A stretch of DNA of 5,809 nt, from contig JAJZNY010000015.1 in NCBI GenBank assembly GCA_021852245.1, positions 1-5,809 of the forward strand, written 5' to 3'. Positions 4,373 through 5,809 of this stretch are shown here, one piece after another. Each line of letters begins with the position of its first letter. The first letter of the stretch is position 1. The position numbers were made by a program, and so were the translations under genes. Origin of the DNA: Planctomycetota bacterium (GTDB lineage Bacteria; Planctomycetota; Phycisphaerae; WQYP01). The notes under the pieces are model-generated. The model ran no database searches. It saw only the letters and a list, made by a program, of their open reading frames with translations, and was not told where the DNA came from.

Positions 4373-5809
4373 TTGGGAACGGATCGAAACACAAAAAATG
4401 GCTCCAAGGCTCTGGTCATTGTTGAGTCGCCGGCAAAGGCCAAAACGATCAACAAATACTTGGGCGCCAACTACGTCGTAAAAGCATCCATGGGGCATGT
4501 GCGCGATCTGCCCAAAAGCGGGATCGGTGTCGATATCGATGCTGATTTCGCGCCGACCTATGAAATTTTACCGACACGGAAAAAACTGATCAGTGAACTG
4601 AAAAGCGAGGCAAAAAAATCCGGCAGCGTCTTTCTTGCAACAGATTTGGACCGGGAAGGAGAAGCCATTGCGTGGCATTTATGTCATGCACTCGGCCTGA
4701 CACCCGAAAGGGCGCAGAGGGTAGTTTTCAATGAAATTACTCCCGGCGCCATTCGCCGTGCCTTTGAAAACCCCCGCAAGATCGATCAAAGTAAAGTCAA
4801 CGCGCAGCAGGCGCGTCGAATTCTGGATCGTCTTGTCGGTTATAAAGTCTCGCCACTGCTGTGGAAAAAAGTCGCTCGCGATTTATCCGCCGGTCGCGTG
4901 CAGAGTGTCGCTGTTAAATTAATTGTAGATCGCGAACGCGAAATTCAAGCCTTTATCCCGGAGGAATTCTGGAAAATCCAGGCCGTTTTTACCACCGACC
5001 TCAAATCCGCGTCGGAATTGCGGGATGCCTGGGAGCGTTTCACGGCATTGCCGGATGACGAAGAAGATGCGGATGACGGCACCGATTCCCCCTCGCCGCG
5101 AACCGCCCCGAATGAGTCAGCGCGGCGCGATTGGATGTCGGAAAATCGGAGCTTCAAAGCGGAACTGGTTGAATTCAATGGGAAAAAATTCGATCCCAAA
5201 ACCGCCCGGGAAGCCGTCGATGCGGCCGCGGTTCTCGGTCTGACCGGCATCACTCACGAAACATCCCCCAACGACGGCACCAACGGCCCGCGAGGAATTC
5301 CCGCCCGCGGCCCGGCCGAAACGATTACGAAAGTCTCCGGAAATTTGCCACCTGTTGGCAAGCCGCCGTTCGTGGTCCGAAGTGTGACGTCCAAACCGTC
5401 CACATCAAGGCCGCCCGGGCCGTTCAGTACCAGCACGCTGCAACAGGCGGCCAGCAACCAGCTTGGTTTTGCGGCGCAGCGCACCATGCGCATTGCGCAG
5501 CAGCTTTATGAAGGTGTTGAGATCGCCGGTCAGGGGGCGGTTGGTTTAATCACCTATATGCGAACCGATTCGCAGAATATCAGCGCCGATGCGCTCTCCG
5601 CGGTGCGCAAATTCATCGGGCAGCAATTTCCGCCGGCTTATCTGCCGAGCTCACCTAATTTTTACGCCTCGCGTCAGGGGGCCCAGGAAGCTCACGAGGC
5701 GATTCGCCCCACCGACGTGGAATTAACGCCGGAACGGGTGCGCCATTCGCTCAGCGAAGAACAATTCAAACTGTATGAATTAATATGGAAACGTTTCGTC
5801 GCCTGTCAG
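4373..5809 (+). CDS. topA: DNA topoisomerase I (type IA), N-terminal 479 residues; 3' end outside window
   Basis: The enzyme relaxes negatively supercoiled DNA by passing one strand through a transient break held by a 5'-phosphotyrosine. The Toprim domain is clear: KALVIVESPAKAK with E18, GHVRDLP, and ATDLDREGEAIAWH with the metal-binding acidic residues D91, D93 and E95. The active-site motif GLITYMRTDS gives catalytic Y395 and R397. FSTSTLQQAAS, QQARRILDRLVGY, SAGRVQSVAVKLIVDRE and QEAHEAIRPT are further hallmark blocks. The frame is open to the last base; the C-terminal zinc fingers or tail lie outside. Compared with E. coli TopA the distance from the Toprim Glu to the Tyr is about 96 residues longer (300 against 204). 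Most of this comes from two low-complexity stretches: residues ~212-260, with an acidic DDEEDADDGTD core, and residues ~294-332, rich in Gly and Pro. The start is TTG, the only standard start available in this frame. The gene diverges from the minus-strand operon. Confidence 0.97.
   Translation, partial: MGTDRNTKNGSKALVIVESPAKAKTINKYLGANYVVKASMGHVRDLPKSGIGVDIDADFAPTYEILPTRKKLISELKSEAKKSGSVFLATDLDREGEAIAWHLCHALGLTPERAQRVVFNEITPGAIRRAFENPRKIDQSKVNAQQARRILDRLVGYKVSPLLWKKVARDLSAGRVQSVAVKLIVDREREIQAFIPEEFWKIQAVFTTDLKSASELRDAWERFTALPDDEEDADDGTDSPSPRTAPNESARRDWMSENRSFKAELVEFNGKKFDPKTAREAVDAAAVLGLTGITHETSPNDGTNGPRGIPARGPAETITKVSGNLPPVGKPPFVVRSVTSKPSTSRPPGPFSTSTLQQAASNQLGFAAQRTMRIAQQLYEGVEIAGQGAVGLITYMRTDSQNISADALSAVRKFIGQQFPPAYLPSSPNFYASRQGAQEAHEAIRPTDVELTPERVRHSLSEEQFKLYELIWKRFVACQ

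Noticed and set aside
4203..4481. Plus-strand open frame of 92 codons running into topA in another frame
   Set aside because: It overlaps the conserved Toprim coding region of topA by over 100 bases and has no recognisable domain.
1..5809. CRISPR arrays, insertion sequences, attachment sites or phage genes
   Set aside because: No regularly spaced direct repeats, transposase or integrase motifs or long terminal inverted repeats were seen on either strand.

Overview
The window looks like a chromosomal segment of a bacterium from the Planctomycetota or a related PVC-type lineage. This is inference from protein style only: a long prepilin peptidase with a large insertion between its catalytic aspartates, a topoisomerase I with low-complexity insertions, FmdB/PfpI/isochorismatase-like housekeeping genes, moderately high GC, and GTG and TTG starts. 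No rRNA, tRNA, CRISPR array or intact mobile element was found.

Layout. (1) Bases 1-421, plus strand: the C-terminal end of a glycoside hydrolase of the (alpha/alpha)6-barrel GH63/GH37-like group, cut off at its 5' side. (2) Bases 422-642: a short convergent intergenic gap. (3) Bases 643-3777, minus strand, transcribed right to left: an isochorismatase-fold protein that appears to have lost two of its three catalytic residues, an 76-residue FmdB-type zinc-ribbon protein, a PfpI/DJ-1 family protein whose ribosome binding site overlaps the FmdB stop codon, and after a 149-base gap a type IV prepilin peptidase. (4) Bases 3778-4372: a divergent intergenic region of nearly 600 bases holding an AT-rich island, a hairpin that overlaps the Shine-Dalgarno sequence of the minus-strand gene, and a second hairpin just before topA. 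(5) Bases 4373-5809, plus strand: the first 479 codons of topA, which must start at TTG and runs off the window.

The genes do not form an obvious single pathway. The FmdB and PfpI genes are clearly co-transcribed and probably translationally coupled; the isochorismatase-like gene is likely upstream in the same transcript. The prepilin peptidase points to type IV pili, a type II secretion system or the pseudopilin-type proteins that are abundant in planctomycetes, but no pilin gene lies in the window. I see no convincing undescribed multi-gene system. The points most worth a second look are the apparent isochorismatase-fold pseudoenzyme with its basic tail, the leader hairpin that touches its ribosome binding site, the insertion in the prepilin peptidase, and the insertions in TopA.
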